A stretch of 29,301 nucleotides of DNA. Origin: JALZCH01 sp036400075. GTDB lineage: Bacteria; Acidobacteriota; Blastocatellia; Pyrinomonadales; Pyrinomonadaceae. The DNA lies in NCBI GenBank assembly GCA_036400075.1, contig DASWLV010000187.1, positions 1 to 29,301 on the forward strand, in the 5' to 3' direction. Every line of letters begins with the position of its first letter. Positions within the stretch are counted from its first letter, which is position 1. The position numbers and the translations under genes are program-made. Shown here one piece after another: positions 1 to 7,979 of this stretch. Below the pieces are notes generated by a model. The model was not told the DNA's origin, ran no database searches, and saw only the letters and a list, made by a program, of their open reading frames with translations.

Positions 1-924
1 CAAACCACGACCGCCCGCATTAAGGTGGAAGCCGTCGGCAATATTTATTTCGATATCTCCAATACAAATTTCAGGATCGGTTCAACAACTGCGACGCGAC
101 GCCGGTTCGACTTCGACGGCGACGGAAAAGCTGATGTCACCATTTTTCGCCCTTCTAACGGATTTTGGTATCGTTTGATTAGAACAAATCAGACATTTGT
201 TTCGGAGCAATTCGGCGTATCTACCGACCGCATAACGCCCGCCGATTTCGATGGTGACGGCAAAACCGATATTGCCGTTTATCGCCCTTCGACCGGTTAC
301 TGGTATCGCATTAACAGTTCTACCAATACGTTTGTTCCGTTTCAATGGGGCGCTCCGGGCGACATTCCGGCACCAGCGGATTACGACGGCGACGGAACGG
401 ACGATTTCGCAGTTTTTCGTCCTTCAAATGGAATTTGGTATATGTATAACTCAAGCACCGGTTTCAACGCCGTCAATTGGGGCGTTCCGGGCGACGTTCC
501 TCTTCCGGGCGATTACGACGGCGACCGCAAAGCCGAGCAAGTTGTTTTTCGCCCCACCACCGGCACATGGTACTTGAACCGGACGCAACAAGGTTTTTAC
601 GCGCATAAATGGGGTGTTTCTTCCGATAAACCGACTCCGGGAGATTTCGATGGTGACGGAAAAATGGAAATTGCCGTTTTTCGTCCCTCAACGGGGTTCT
701 GGTATGGCTGGAACGCCCAAACGGCGCAATTCTTCGCCAAAAATTGGGGTGCTCCGGGCGACATTCCAGTTCCGGCGGATTACGACGGCGATAATTATTT
801 CGATCTCGCTGTTTTTCGCCCTTCTGATGGGATATGGTATCTGTGGCAGTCTTCGCAAGGGTTTGAGTCGTTTCGTTTCGGCTCGGCGGGCGACATTCCC
901 GCCGAATCGGCTTATGTGCCTTAA
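1..924 (+). CDS. FG-GAP/VCBS-like repeat secreted protein, C-terminal part (5' end outside window)
   Basis: The reading frame is open at the first base, so this is the C-terminal end of a longer protein; a GTG at 25 is only an internal codon. From about base 109 to the stop there are six tandem repeats of about 43 residues. Each begins D(F/Y)DGDG and continues with a (V/I)FRPSxGxWY core and a WGxxGDxPxPA tail. DxDGDG loops bind calcium in FG-GAP/integrin-type beta-propellers, so a six-bladed or partial extracellular propeller is likely. The residues before the repeats (TARIKVEAVGNIYFDISN) resemble the end of a beta-sandwich domain found in secreted metalloproteases of related bacteria, so the missing N-terminus may be an enzyme; that is inference. 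A surface or secreted location is expected. The gene stands alone, with about 115 bp before the next gene. Confidence 0.85.
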   Translation, partial: QTTTARIKVEAVGNIYFDISNTNFRIGSTTATRRRFDFDGDGKADVTIFRPSNGFWYRLIRTNQTFVSEQFGVSTDRITPADFDGDGKTDIAVYRPSTGYWYRINSSTNTFVPFQWGAPGDIPAPADYDGDGTDDFAVFRPSNGIWYMYNSSTGFNAVNWGVPGDVPLPGDYDGDRKAEQVVFRPTTGTWYLNRTQQGFYAHKWGVSSDKPTPGDFDGDGKMEIAVFRPSTGFWYGWNAQTAQFFAKNWGAPGDIPVPADYDGDNYFDLAVFRPSDGIWYLWQSSQGFESFRFGSAGDIPAESAYVP

Positions 925-1038
925 ATTTAAATAGAGACGAGCAGGAACGAGGAGCGGCTTATGAATCGCCGCCCTCTTTTTCTTTGATTCCCTTTATTTA
1001 GCATTTATTAATCAACCCTTTTATTATTGAGCGTTTTT

Positions 1039-1572
1039 ATGCCTTCGGGAAAAACACACGACGTAATCACATTTCTGCTCGCCCCGCCGATGTTTCTGCT
1101 CGTTTGGCGCTCGACTGACAATGCTTCGCTTGCGGCTTTTGCTGCCGGGGCATTTCTTTTCGGCGGTTTGATGTTCGGTCCCGATTTGGACACACAATCG
1201 GTTCAATATACGCGCTGGGGAATTTTTCGATTTCTCTGGTTTCCTTACAAAGTCGTTTTCGCGCATCGCTCGCGCTGGTCGCACGGGCTTGTTTTCGGAA
1301 CGCTGTTTCGAGTCGTTTATTTTTGCGGCGCGATTACTTTGTTCGGCGCGATCTTTTTTTTCTTTGCCGCAATGCTCAGAAATGCCGCACCGCCGTCGCT
1401 CGATCAAATTCGAGAGCTGTGGGAAACGGCTGGCGTTTGGACGCGGTTGAATGTGGGCGATTATGCGCTCGCAGCGATATTTCTCGGTCTCTGGCTCGGT
1501 GCGGCGAGTCACACCGTGACGGATTTAATCGGAACTTTTCTTAAAACGGGCAAGGTCAAGGATTTTTTGTAA
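1039..1572 (+). CDS. DUF2227-family putative metal-binding membrane protein
   Basis: A protein of 177 residues starting MPSGKTHD. I place the start at ATG 1039; a TTG four codons upstream is possible but less likely. Three motifs of the DUF2227 family are visible: the N-terminal PSGKTHD, GPDLDTQS about a third of the way in, and HRSRWSHG near the middle. Histidines and aspartates sit in positions expected for metal binding next to hydrophobic segments, as in YdjM-like membrane metal-dependent hydrolases. At least three hydrophobic stretches suggest an inner-membrane protein (residues about 10-25, 30-50 and 95-120). Substrate and role are unknown. The next gene converges from the other strand only 9 bp after the stop, so the two transcripts must end in a shared short gap. 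Confidence 0.75.
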   Translation: MPSGKTHDVITFLLAPPMFLLVWRSTDNASLAAFAAGAFLFGGLMFGPDLDTQSVQYTRWGIFRFLWFPYKVVFAHRSRWSHGLVFGTLFRVVYFCGAITLFGAIFFFFAAMLRNAAPPSLDQIRELWETAGVWTRLNVGDYALAAIFLGLWLGAASHTVTDLIGTFLKTGKVKDFL

Positions 1573-1581
1573 TTCAGGCTT

Positions 1582-2811
1582 TTAACGCCGTACGGAAAGC
1601 AAGCGGAAAGCCTGTTTGCGGACAGCTTCGGAGACGTTGCGATTGTTGCTGATTCCCTGCAAATCTTTGGCTAAAATGCGCGGCAGGAGATGTAAAACGG
1701 TCGGCAGCGGCGTGCGTGGATTACGGACGAGGTGGTGAATAATCACGTAATTTCGAGACCAGGTGCGATTGCCTTCGATTTGCCGCAGAACTTCGCCCGG
1801 AACGGTTCGCATTGCGGCGATTTTTTCGACCTCATTCTCGGTAATTCTTGGATTCGATAACACGGCTTGAGCGACGATCCGGTTCGGGTCTCGGATCAGA
1901 ACGACGCGAGCTTCGCGGTCGCCTTTCATCGCCAATTTCACGCGGTCTTTGATCGGCATCATCAAGATGCGCCGAATCAGCGCGACTCGCTCGGGCGCGG
2001 CGTCGCCTTCGAGCAGCGTTTGACTGATGATTTTTTCCGCGAGCGCGCGGCGGTGTTCTTCGGTTTCCTCGTAAAGCTCTTCGATCAGCTCGAAAGCGAG
2101 CCACGAATCTTCGACCTCCGAATCAGGCACTTCGATATGCTCGGCAATGGCGAGCATATCTTCAAAAGTAAAACCGCCGATGTCCGGCTCGGTTTCGGAT
2201 TCGTTTAAACCGGCGGCAAATTCGGCTTGCTCGATAAATTCGGCGGCGGCATCGTTGCCTTTGGCGCGCAATTCGGCGGCGATTTGTTTAGCGCCGCGCT
2301 GTTTTTCAAAAAACTCTTTCCGCGTTTCCTGCACGCGCCGAACGGCATCTGTCGTGGCAGCCGGATTTGAGAAAACGGCGTCGAGAATTTCCGGCGTGCG
2401 AATTAAACGCTGCTGGTTGACCGTAACCAATTCGAGCAGACCCGGATCGCTCGTTTTTCGGGCGAGCTTTAAAATTGATTCGTCCGGCGTTTTGAGATTT
2501 GAAACGACCGATTCGTAGATTTTACGGTCGAACGAATCGGTTTCCGCGATCAGCGACAAAACATTCTCGGCGATTCCTTCGGTTGAAACAACGCTCAATA
2601 AATTTCCGGTCGGCTGCGAACGAAAAGTCTCGCGCGCGGATTCGGCGATTTCAGCGTCCTGATCGGTAGAAAGAAAAGCTAAGACTTCGAGAAAATCAAC
2701 GAGCGGGAGCGGCAGATTTCCCTTAGCCGTTGCTAGTCGGGCGGCACGCGGCGCTGTGCCTGAAATAACGGCTTTTGCCGCCGGATTGGTGGTAATGATT
2801 TCTGAATTCAT
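1582..2811 (-). CDS. Helical (HEAT-like) repeat protein of unknown function
   Basis: A 409-residue soluble protein with no signal peptide or membrane segment. It is almost wholly alpha-helical, with repeating units of about 25-35 residues such as AVFSNPAATTDAV and AVLSNPRITENEVEKIA. The recurring NP(R/A)(I/A/T)T pattern at helix turns is typical of HEAT/ARM-like solenoids, which act as protein-binding scaffolds. The middle (about residues 160-260) is acidic and rich in Glu, possibly a charged helical hairpin. I recognise no catalytic motif. It converges with the DUF2227 gene and is divergent from the SurA-like gene across a 150-bp gap. Likely cytoplasmic; the function cannot be named from sequence. 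Confidence 0.7.
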   Translation of the reverse strand: MNSEIITTNPAAKAVISGTAPRAARLATAKGNLPLPLVDFLEVLAFLSTDQDAEIAESARETFRSQPTGNLLSVVSTEGIAENVLSLIAETDSFDRKIYESVVSNLKTPDESILKLARKTSDPGLLELVTVNQQRLIRTPEILDAVFSNPAATTDAVRRVQETRKEFFEKQRGAKQIAAELRAKGNDAAAEFIEQAEFAAGLNESETEPDIGGFTFEDMLAIAEHIEVPDSEVEDSWLAFELIEELYEETEEHRRALAEKIISQTLLEGDAAPERVALIRRILMMPIKDRVKLAMKGDREARVVLIRDPNRIVAQAVLSNPRITENEVEKIAAMRTVPGEVLRQIEGNRTWSRNYVIIHHLVRNPRTPLPTVLHLLPRILAKDLQGISNNRNVSEAVRKQAFRLLSVRR

Positions 2812-2910
2812 TTTGAGAGAAGCTCGATTGCGGCGACCGAATCTGTAACTCGGTCAGGTTGACAAAAGAATTGTAGCATCTTGTTTCGATTTGAGAAAAC
2901 AATTTTTTGT

Positions 2911-2940
2911 TTGACGCGCAGGTGAAAAGAAAGTCAAAAT
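2911..2940 (+). promoter_or_regulatory. Possible sigma-70-type promoter for the SurA-like gene
   Basis: TTGACG at 2911-2916 matches five of six consensus -35 bases. A weak -10-like CAAAAT lies at 2935-2940, 18 bp downstream. Initiation here would give a short leader carrying GGAG eight bases before the ATG at 2962. The weak -10 keeps confidence low. Confidence 0.3.
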
Positions 2941-2961
2941 TGAGTTTACGGAGTTTCGAGG

Positions 2962-3645
2962 ATGAAACGAGAGAAAAATCTGTTCAAATTAATTTTTCTG
3001 TTTGCCGTTTTTGCAGCGGCGGTTATTCCGGCGCGGGCGCAAACGGTGGTTGATAAAACCGTGGCGACGGTCGGCGACGGCGTGAAAAGCGAATTGATAA
3101 CTTATTCGGATTTGCTCTGGCAGCTTGCTTTGCAGCCGGACACGCCGATCAACGAGCCGCGCAAAGAAGATTTGGAAGCCGCGCTGCAAACTCTGACAGA
3201 GCAGCGATTGATCGCGCTCGAAGCCGAACGCTTGCCGACCGTAACGCCGAGCGAAGCTGAGGTGACGGCGGAAATTCAGCGGTTTGTCAAGCAATTTCCG
3301 GCGGCGTCGGTTTTTGAAGCGCGACTCAGGCGCGTCGGTTTTAAATCAATCGAAGATCCGAATTTTCGCCGAATCATCGAACAGCGTTTGGCGGTTGAAA
3401 AATATCTCGATTTTCGCTTTCGCTCGTTTATCGTCGTCACGCCCGCCGACGAAGAACAATATTACCGCGAAACTTACGTGCCTGATTTTCGCCGCCGAAA
3501 TCCCGGCGTCGTCCCGCCGCAGCTCGATGCGGTTCGCAACACAATCAATCAACAAATCACCGAAACCAGAATCGAAACCGAAATCAACCGCTTTCTCGAA
3601 GAAGCGCGCAACCGCGCCTCTATCACAATCCTTTATCCCGTTTAA
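2962..3645 (+). CDS. SurA N-terminal-like periplasmic protein lacking a PPIase domain
   Basis: A 227-residue protein with a clear Sec signal peptide (MKREKNLFKLIFLFAVFAAA, cleavage probably after the ARA near residue 27). The mature protein begins VVDKTVATVGD and then has a helical region (TYSDLLWQLAL, QTLTEQRLIALEAERL, PSEAEVTAEIQRFVKQF). This order matches the chaperone domain of SurA/PpiC-like outer-membrane-protein folding factors. Those usually carry one or two parvulin domains of about 90 residues; none is visible here. The C-terminal part instead has a YYRETYVPDFRRR segment and a long helix, as in the SurA helix that packs back on the core. A chaperone role in the periplasm is inferred. 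The stop at 3645 lies 4 bp from the end of the converging cytochrome gene. Confidence 0.7.
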   Translation: MKREKNLFKLIFLFAVFAAAVIPARAQTVVDKTVATVGDGVKSELITYSDLLWQLALQPDTPINEPRKEDLEAALQTLTEQRLIALEAERLPTVTPSEAEVTAEIQRFVKQFPAASVFEARLRRVGFKSIEDPNFRRIIEQRLAVEKYLDFRFRSFIVVTPADEEQYYRETYVPDFRRRNPGVVPPQLDAVRNTINQQITETRIETEINRFLEEARNRASITILYPV

Positions 3646-3648
3646 GAG

Positions 3649-4065
3649 CTATTTGCTTTGAAAATCGCGCCGAATAAACCGGACTAAATTCTTGATCTCA
3701 TCGTCGGTTATTTTGCCTTTGAAAGCGGGCATTCCGTCGCCGCCTTTTTCTATGTGTTCGATGTATTCCGAGTCAGGTTCGGCGGCAACGCGCGGGTCTT
3801 TAAAATTCGGGACTTTGATTTTCTCGCCTTCAATTTCTTTAACGCCGCCTTCGCCGGTTTCTTTGTGACAATTGATGCAGCGTTTTAAATAAAGCTCGCG
3901 CGTTGCGGCTAGTTCGTCGGCGGGAGTCGAAACAGGCGCGGCGGTTTGATTGTTTGCCGCCTGATTTGTCGGCGCGCTTGTCGTATTTTGCGATACGTTT
4001 GCGGCGGAACAAGCGGCGAACAAAATTGCAGCCGAAAAAACTAAAGATAATTTAATAGAATTCAT
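3649..4065 (-). CDS. Class I cytochrome c lipoprotein
   Basis: A 138-residue protein counted from the ATG at 4065-4063, which is preceded by a GAGG ribosome site; an upstream in-frame start would bury the signal sequence. The N-terminus is a lipoprotein signal peptide ending LFAAC (lipid-attachment Cys19). A linker rich in Ala, Asn, Thr and Gln follows (about residues 20-50). The haem-binding motif is CINCH (Cys63, Cys66, His67). Met112 in GDGMPAF is the likely sixth haem ligand, and the end (DDEIKNLVRFIRR) is the usual C-terminal helix of small c-type cytochromes. It is probably a periplasmic electron carrier tethered to a membrane. No oxidase or dehydrogenase partner lies nearby, so the redox partner is unknown. 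Confidence 0.88.
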   Translation of the reverse strand: MNSIKLSLVFSAAILFAACSAANVSQNTTSAPTNQAANNQTAAPVSTPADELAATRELYLKRCINCHKETGEGGVKEIEGEKIKVPNFKDPRVAAEPDSEYIEHIEKGGDGMPAFKGKITDDEIKNLVRFIRRDFQSK

Positions 4066-4230
4066 TCCAATTTCCTCAAAAATAAAACTTCGAGATTTTA
4101 GCTTAAAATCAAATTTGCGCAAACGGTTTACGGAAGCAGGTAATGTCCTGATAATTCGCGACTGAAAAATAATTGCTTTTCACGAATAGAAAGAAACATC
4201 AATTATGATGAAAAGCCATGTCTCGTGAAA

Positions 4231-4268
4231 TTTCGTCAAAATTTCGTCAAAATTTCGTTACTTTTGCC
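4231..4268 (+). promoter_or_regulatory. 11-bp-phased TTTCG repeats plus shared box, upstream of the SBBP gene
   Basis: TTTCG occurs at 4231, 4242 and 4253, exactly 11 bp apart. The first two are followed by TCAAAA and the third runs into TTTCGTTACTTTTGCC (4253-4268). Nearly the same 16-base box, with A for G, occurs at 10635-10650. Direct repeats one helical turn apart are typical binding sites for OmpR/PhoB-type winged-helix proteins, and such a protein is encoded at 7980-10367. The rest of the 409-bp gap (4066-4474) is AT-rich; I see no gene or RNA in it. It separates divergent genes, so it must hold promoters for both. Confidence 0.5.
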
Positions 4269-4474
4269 GATTGATTAATAGAAGATGTCCAGCCATAAAC
4301 ACACGCATTGAATTAAAAGGGTTCTTCCTTTGGTTCAGTTTTTTAACTACAGATTCAAACAAAAACAAAATTAAAAAGTTTTAGCGAGTATCGGCAAGTG
4401 CTTTGAAAACGGTTGATATACGCGAGCTGAAAATGATGTTAACGGTGTGCAAAAAGTAAATTAGGAGCTTCTAT

Positions 4475-6388
4475 ATGAATTTCAACCTGCGTTTCTTCCT
4501 TTTTCTATTCCTGGTGATTTCAACAACATTTACCGCTTTCGAGCTGATCCGGCAAATTCAATTACCGGCTGAAGCTTCAAGTATCGAACAGAATAAAATA
4601 AATCCGGTACTTCAAACGGATAAAACCGAATCGAATAAATCTTTTGCTCAACTCCCACTGAGCTTTGAAGCCAATTACGGTCAGACTGATCGCAAAGTAA
4701 AGTTTTTCACCCGTGACAGCAGCTATAACATTTATTTTACTCCAAAAGAAGCAGTGCTAACTCTTCATAAGAGTGATAGCGAAAAATTGAAAAGCGACTC
4801 AAATGAAAAGCCCAAAACATCTGAGAGCACATTGCGAATGAAGTTCGTCGGGGCTAATCAAGCGCCGCGCGTTTTGGGCGCAGATGAATTGCCGGGAAAG
4901 AACAACTACTTGATCGGCAACAATCCGCGAAAATGGCGCACAAATGTTCCAACCTACGCCAAAATTAAATATGAGAGCGTTTATCCGGGCGTGGATGCAA
5001 TCTTTTATGGTAATCAACGGCAAATAGAATATGACTTTGTGGTAGCTCCGGGTGCTGATCCTAAAATCATTAAACTCGGTTTTCAAGGAGCCAAAGCTTT
5101 AAATATTAGCCCACACGGCGATCTTGTTTTGCAGACGAACGGCGGCGAGATTCGTCAATCCAAGCCTGTAATCTATCAGGAAACGGATGGCGTACGCCGC
5201 AATGTCGAAGGCGGCTACCTGCTGATAGACAAAACAACGGTCACTTTTAAAATCGGGGATTATGACCGCTCCCGCCCGCTCATTATAGATCCCGTGTTGG
5301 TTTACTCTACATTCCTTGGAGGTTCTTTAGCAGACGCAGTGCAGGACGTAGCCGTAGATGCGGATGGTAATACGTATCTGACCAGTTACACCACATCCAT
5401 CAACTTTCCGCATGCAGGCGTCGTAAGCGATTCTTCTCACAATGGCGGGGAAGATGTTTTTGTAACTAAGTTGAATGCGGCTGGAACAACCGCTCTCTAT
5501 TCCACTTATTTGGGCGGAAGCAACGATGAAAATGGATTAGGCATTACATTGGACTCTTCGGCAAATGCTTATATTACCGGACTTACCAGGTCTCCTAATT
5601 TCCCGATAACATCAGGTGCTGCTGACAGCACATGCCAGTCAACGACGGGTCCCGGCGGGCTTTGCGCTCCTTTCCCGCACGCAGGCGATGCCTTTGTAAC
5701 CAAACTGAATGGTACCGGAGCTATTGCTTATTCTACTTTTGTCGGAGGACTTAATTATGAGCAGGCTCATGCAATAGCCGTTGACGGCGCAGGTAATGCT
5801 TATATTACGGGGCAGATCGCGGACGGCTTCTCCTGCACTTTTCCAACCGTCAACGGCTACGATAACTGCGCGAACAGTTATTATGACGCGTTTTTGACCA
5901 AGCTTAACTCTACCGGAACGGCTTTTCTGTATTCGACTACATTAGGCGGGTTTAGTGATGAGTATGGAGCAAGCGACATAACTGTGGACAACGCGGGCAA
6001 CGCTTATATAGCCGGACCTTCAAGGTCTTCTAATTTCCCAATAACACCCGGCGCGTATTCCGCCTGTGGTTCCAGCGGCTCTTTCGACGCATTCGCGGCG
6101 AAGATAAACACGAATGCGTCGGGAGTCGCATCTCTCGCTTATTCAACGTGCGTCGGCGGTAGTGCCGACGACGGCGCAAGCGGCATTGACATTGACTCCG
6201 CCGGAAACAGTTGGTTGACGGGCAACACCTCTTCAACCAACTTTCCGACCGTTCATTCCTTTGACAGCTCGGCAAATGGCGGAGGTGACGCCTTTCTAGC
6301 CAAACTCAATCCGTTTGTTGCCGGAACAGCTCAGCTTCTTTACAGCAGTTATCTTGGAGGCAACGGGGAGACGGCGGATCAGATGTAA
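4475..6388 (+). CDS. SBBP-repeat (beta-propeller) secreted protein, frameshifted at its 3' end
   Basis: A 637-residue frame starting at an ATG with a good AGGAG site. An N-terminal hydrophobic segment (about residues 5-22) acts as signal peptide or anchor. Residues about 60-275 form the conserved N-terminal domain common to SBBP proteins (LSFEANYGQTDRKVKFFTR, then LPGKNNYLIGN, YPGVDAIFYGN and RPLIIDPVLVYSTFLGG). Then come at least five SBBP blades of about 60 residues with the pattern YSTYLGGSxDExGxxIxxDxxGNAYITG...FVTKLN. Extracellular or cell-surface location is expected; the molecular role of SBBP proteins is poorly known. The last blade breaks at about 6371-6373: the repeat pattern carries on in another frame while this frame stops at the TAA 6386-6388. 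The gene is therefore probably the front part of a longer ORF that reached 7786. Confidence 0.8.
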   Translation: MNFNLRFFLFLFLVISTTFTAFELIRQIQLPAEASSIEQNKINPVLQTDKTESNKSFAQLPLSFEANYGQTDRKVKFFTRDSSYNIYFTPKEAVLTLHKSDSEKLKSDSNEKPKTSESTLRMKFVGANQAPRVLGADELPGKNNYLIGNNPRKWRTNVPTYAKIKYESVYPGVDAIFYGNQRQIEYDFVVAPGADPKIIKLGFQGAKALNISPHGDLVLQTNGGEIRQSKPVIYQETDGVRRNVEGGYLLIDKTTVTFKIGDYDRSRPLIIDPVLVYSTFLGGSLADAVQDVAVDADGNTYLTSYTTSINFPHAGVVSDSSHNGGEDVFVTKLNAAGTTALYSTYLGGSNDENGLGITLDSSANAYITGLTRSPNFPITSGAADSTCQSTTGPGGLCAPFPHAGDAFVTKLNGTGAIAYSTFVGGLNYEQAHAIAVDGAGNAYITGQIADGFSCTFPTVNGYDNCANSYYDAFLTKLNSTGTAFLYSTTLGGFSDEYGASDITVDNAGNAYIAGPSRSSNFPITPGAYSACGSSGSFDAFAAKINTNASGVASLAYSTCVGGSADDGASGIDIDSAGNSWLTGNTSSTNFPTVHSFDSSANGGGDAFLAKLNPFVAGTAQLLYSSYLGGNGETADQM

Positions 6389-6561
6389 GAATTGATGGTA
6401 GTGGAAATGTTTATGTCGTTGGAACAACGGCTTCGACCAACTTTCCGACTGCAGATCCCCTTCAATTGCACCAGGGCGGCAATGATGCTTTCGTCACCAA
6501 ATCCGCTCAATCCTGCTTCGAAACCCCAGATATGCGACGGAACAGACAACGATTTGGATAA
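6373..6561 (+). other. Continuation of the last SBBP blade in another frame
   Basis: From GGC at 6373 the frame shifted by -1 relative to the upstream ORF encodes GGSDVRIDGSGNVYVVG, then STNFPTADPLQLHQGGNDAF, then VTK. That is a complete canonical SBBP blade. Past about 6497 the same frame turns into non-repeat sequence and stops at TAA 6559-6561. This segment bridges the two neighbouring ORFs and shows that they are parts of one ancestral gene. Confidence 0.8.
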
Positions 6562-7786
6562 TTCAACGGATGAAGGCTTTACTGACACAGATGGCGATGG
6601 TCAAGCTGATTGCGTTGATTTGGATGATGACAATGACGGAGCTTCTGACGTAGACGAAATAACCGCAGGCTCCGATCCGCTCAATGCGGCTTCAAAACCG
6701 GAAGTCTGCGACGGCGTTGACAATGACCTTAATGACGGTGTTGATGAAGGCTTTGTCAATACCGACGGCGACAGCCAAGCCGACTGTGTTGACGCCGACG
6801 ATGACAACGATGGCGTGCCTGATACGGATGAAGCGGCTGTCGGCTCTGACCCGCTTAATGCAAACTCGAAGCCCGAAGTTTGCGATGGCGCGGATAACGA
6901 TCTTAACGATGGTGTGGACGAGGGATTTGCTAATACTGACGGTGATACACAGGCAGACTGCGTTGATCCCGATGACGACAACGACGGGCAATCGGACGAG
7001 GATGAGCAAGCCTGCGGCTCTAATCCACTCGATACGAACAGCAAATCTGCCGATACCGATAATGATGGAAAACCCAACTGTGTTGACGCTGACGACGACG
7101 GCGACGGTATTCCAGACACCAACGACAACTGTCCATTAGCTGCCAATCCAGACCAGGCAAATGCGGACGGTGACGCGCAGGGCGATGTCTGCGACCTGGA
7201 TGATGACAATGACGGCGTACCCGACGGAGCGGACTTGTGTCCGGGCACTCCGGCTAACACAGCGGTCAACGCAAATGGTTGTCCCGATGCAGACCGAGAT
7301 GGTGTTGCGGATACCGCAGACAACTGCCCCTTCGCAGCCAATCCTGATCAGCGAGACACCAACGGCGATGGAGTCGGCGACGTTTGCACGCCGTTCGGAT
7401 TACCGACAGGTGGTCAGTTCGTCATCGGTGATTTGGTCAACCAATCCGCGGGAGCTACGGTCAATTTCTGGGGTTCGCAATGGTCGCAGAACAACCCGAT
7501 GAGCGGCGGTTTAGCACCGAATTCGTTCAAAGGCTTCGAGAATGGCAATGCGCTGCCGCCCTGCGGTAGCAAATGGACGAGCCAGCCCGGAAACAGCTCT
7601 AATCCACCGCCGACGATACCGGAATATATGGCGATAATCGTGTCAAGCTCGGTGCAGAAGAGTGGATCCGTCATTACGGGGAACGTGCGCCGAATCGTAA
7701 TCGTCAAGACTAACCCCGGCTACGGTCCTTCACCCGGTCATTGGGGTACGGGTGAGGTTGTCGCAATACTTTGCAACGCACCGTAA
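6392..7786 (+). CDS. MopE/thrombospondin type 3 repeat C-terminal part of the broken SBBP gene
   Basis: This frame gives 464 codons, but the first 35 or so are out-of-frame SBBP sequence; authentic protein begins near NPLNPASKPQICDG (base about 6500). Three 58-residue units follow (174-bp period from 6506). Each has a CDGxDNDLxxxxDEGF motif, as in the MopE putative metal-binding family, followed by thrombospondin-type-3 calcium loops (DTDGDGQADCVDxDDDNDG). More TSP3 loops run to about residue 330, with paired cysteines. The last 120 residues (GATVNFWGSQW, CGSKWTSQPGNSSNPP, GYGPSPGHWGTGEVVAILC) are a C-terminal module that I recall from many secreted bacterial repeat proteins. As it stands there is no signal peptide and no convincing start, so separate expression is doubtful. 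It is best read as the tail of the 4475 gene. Confidence 0.7.
   Translation: MMVVEMFMSLEQRLRPTFRLQIPFNCTRAAMMLSSPNPLNPASKPQICDGTDNDLDNSTDEGFTDTDGDGQADCVDLDDDNDGASDVDEITAGSDPLNAASKPEVCDGVDNDLNDGVDEGFVNTDGDSQADCVDADDDNDGVPDTDEAAVGSDPLNANSKPEVCDGADNDLNDGVDEGFANTDGDTQADCVDPDDDNDGQSDEDEQACGSNPLDTNSKSADTDNDGKPNCVDADDDGDGIPDTNDNCPLAANPDQANADGDAQGDVCDLDDDNDGVPDGADLCPGTPANTAVNANGCPDADRDGVADTADNCPFAANPDQRDTNGDGVGDVCTPFGLPTGGQFVIGDLVNQSAGATVNFWGSQWSQNNPMSGGLAPNSFKGFENGNALPPCGSKWTSQPGNSSNPPPTIPEYMAIIVSSSVQKSGSVITGNVRRIVIVKTNPGYGPSPGHWGTGEVVAILCNAP
6506..7027 (+). repeat. Three tandem 174-bp coding repeats (MopE/TSP3 units)
   Basis: Units begin at 6506, 6680 and 6854 with CTCAAT or CTTAAT encoding the LN of PLNxxSKP; a partial fourth starts at 7028. 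The period is exactly 174 bp (58 codons). Copies differ at many third positions, so the expansion is not recent. Confidence 0.8.
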
Positions 7787-7800
7787 TTTAACAGAAGGAG

Positions 7801-7883
7801 AGAATTAACAGGGATAAAAAGGATGAAAGGGATTGATAAAAACAAGAAATATCCCCTTTATCCCTTTCATCCCTGTTAATTCT
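7801..7883. terminator. Long inverted repeat between convergent genes, probable bidirectional terminator
   Basis: The 15-bp arm AGAATTAACAGGGAT (7801-7815) is repeated inverted and perfect at 7869-7883. Between the arms lie further partly complementary GGATGAAAGGGAT-like and ATCCCTTTC-like blocks, so a long imperfect hairpin can form. It sits between the plus-strand TSP3 gene ending at 7786 and the minus-strand regulator ending at 7980. There is no clean T-run, so a dispersed palindromic repeat element is an alternative. Confidence 0.5.
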
Positions 7884-7979
7884 TTGTATCTCACTTTAAT
7901 AAAATCTGCTCTGGAACTCTCCCGGAAGTAAATTTTAAACTCGGGCGCGAGCTTAAATGACTTTCTGTTTGTAGAAAAA

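Noticed and set aside
1024..1512. 162-codon minus-strand frame opposite the DUF2227 gene
   Set aside because: Arg/Lys/Glu-rich shadow; the plus strand carries conserved family motifs.
6365..6388. Programmed -1 frameshift in the SBBP gene
   Set aside because: Only a GGGG run is present, with no X-XXY-YYZ slippery heptamer or evident downstream structure; and a second opposite shift would also be needed.
6506..7027. Regular repeats considered as a CRISPR array
   Set aside because: The 174-bp units are coding, have no short repeat/spacer structure, and translate to MopE/TSP3 repeats.
6601..7341. 246-codon minus-strand frame opposite the TSP3 region
   Set aside because: Low-complexity Ser/Pro-rich shadow of the Asp-rich repeats; no start signal or domain.
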